NCBI GenBank assembly: GCA_903837365.1
Contig: CAILUF010000023.1
Location: forward strand, 1 to 5,589
Reading direction: 5' to 3'
DNA from: an uncultured Alphaproteobacteria bacterium
GTDB lineage: Bacteria > Pseudomonadota > Alphaproteobacteria > Rickettsiales > UBA1997
DNA length: 5,589 nucleotides
Part shown: positions 5,584 to 5,589 of the stretch, in pieces
How the letters are laid out: each line of letters begins with the position of its first letter
Numbering within the stretch: position 1 is the stretch's first letter
Translations under genes and position numbers: made by a program
The notes under the pieces: generated by a model
The model's input: the letters and a program-made list of their open reading frames with translations, nothing else
Databases searched by the model: none
What the model was told of the DNA's origin: nothing

Positions 5584-5589
5584 TTATAA

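Overview
The window is strongly AT-rich and carries six complete protein-coding genes, plus what is probably the first 20 codons of a seventh. The set is two assembly factors for respiratory complexes of alphaproteobacterial/mitochondrial type, a ComF-family phosphoribosyltransferase, an AmiD/AmpD-type amidase and a fused malic enzyme-phosphotransacetylase. Together with the low GC content, it points to an alphaproteobacterium with a reduced genome, most likely a Rickettsiales- or Holosporales-like intracellular lineage. The taxonomy is inference; no rRNA or other marker is present.

Layout. On the left, a minus-strand pair (NDUFAF5-like gene, then a partial gene running off the left edge) starts back-to-back with plus-strand comF, with almost no bases between the two starts. 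comF converges on a minus-strand amidase, with 2 bp between their stop codons. A leader of about 150-210 bp holds the divergent promoters of the amidase and of maeB, and contains an AT-rich inverted repeat. maeB, an unrecognised Gly/Ser-rich 150-aa protein, and a 78-aa protein with the C-terminal signature of SDHAF4/DUF1674 then follow on the plus strand with gaps of 13 and 2 bp, so they look like one transcription unit. The last 50 bases hold only short AT-rich repeats and a weak hairpin.

How the genes fit together. maeB (malate to pyruvate, with an acetyl-CoA-sensing type C-terminal domain) and the SDHAF4-like protein (assembly of succinate dehydrogenase) both act at the dicarboxylate part of the TCA cycle, so their linkage makes sense. 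The NDUFAF5-like gene would serve complex I. ComF and the amidase (peptidoglycan turnover) are unrelated neighbours. The points most worth a second look are the missing SAM-binding motif in the NDUFAF5 homologue, the orphan Gly/Ser-rich gene inside the malic enzyme-SDHAF4 unit, the altered Cys in the SDHAF4 signature, and a 7-residue insertion in the zinc loop of the amidase. I see no CRISPR array, insertion sequence, tRNA, rRNA, defence system or clear novel multi-gene system here.
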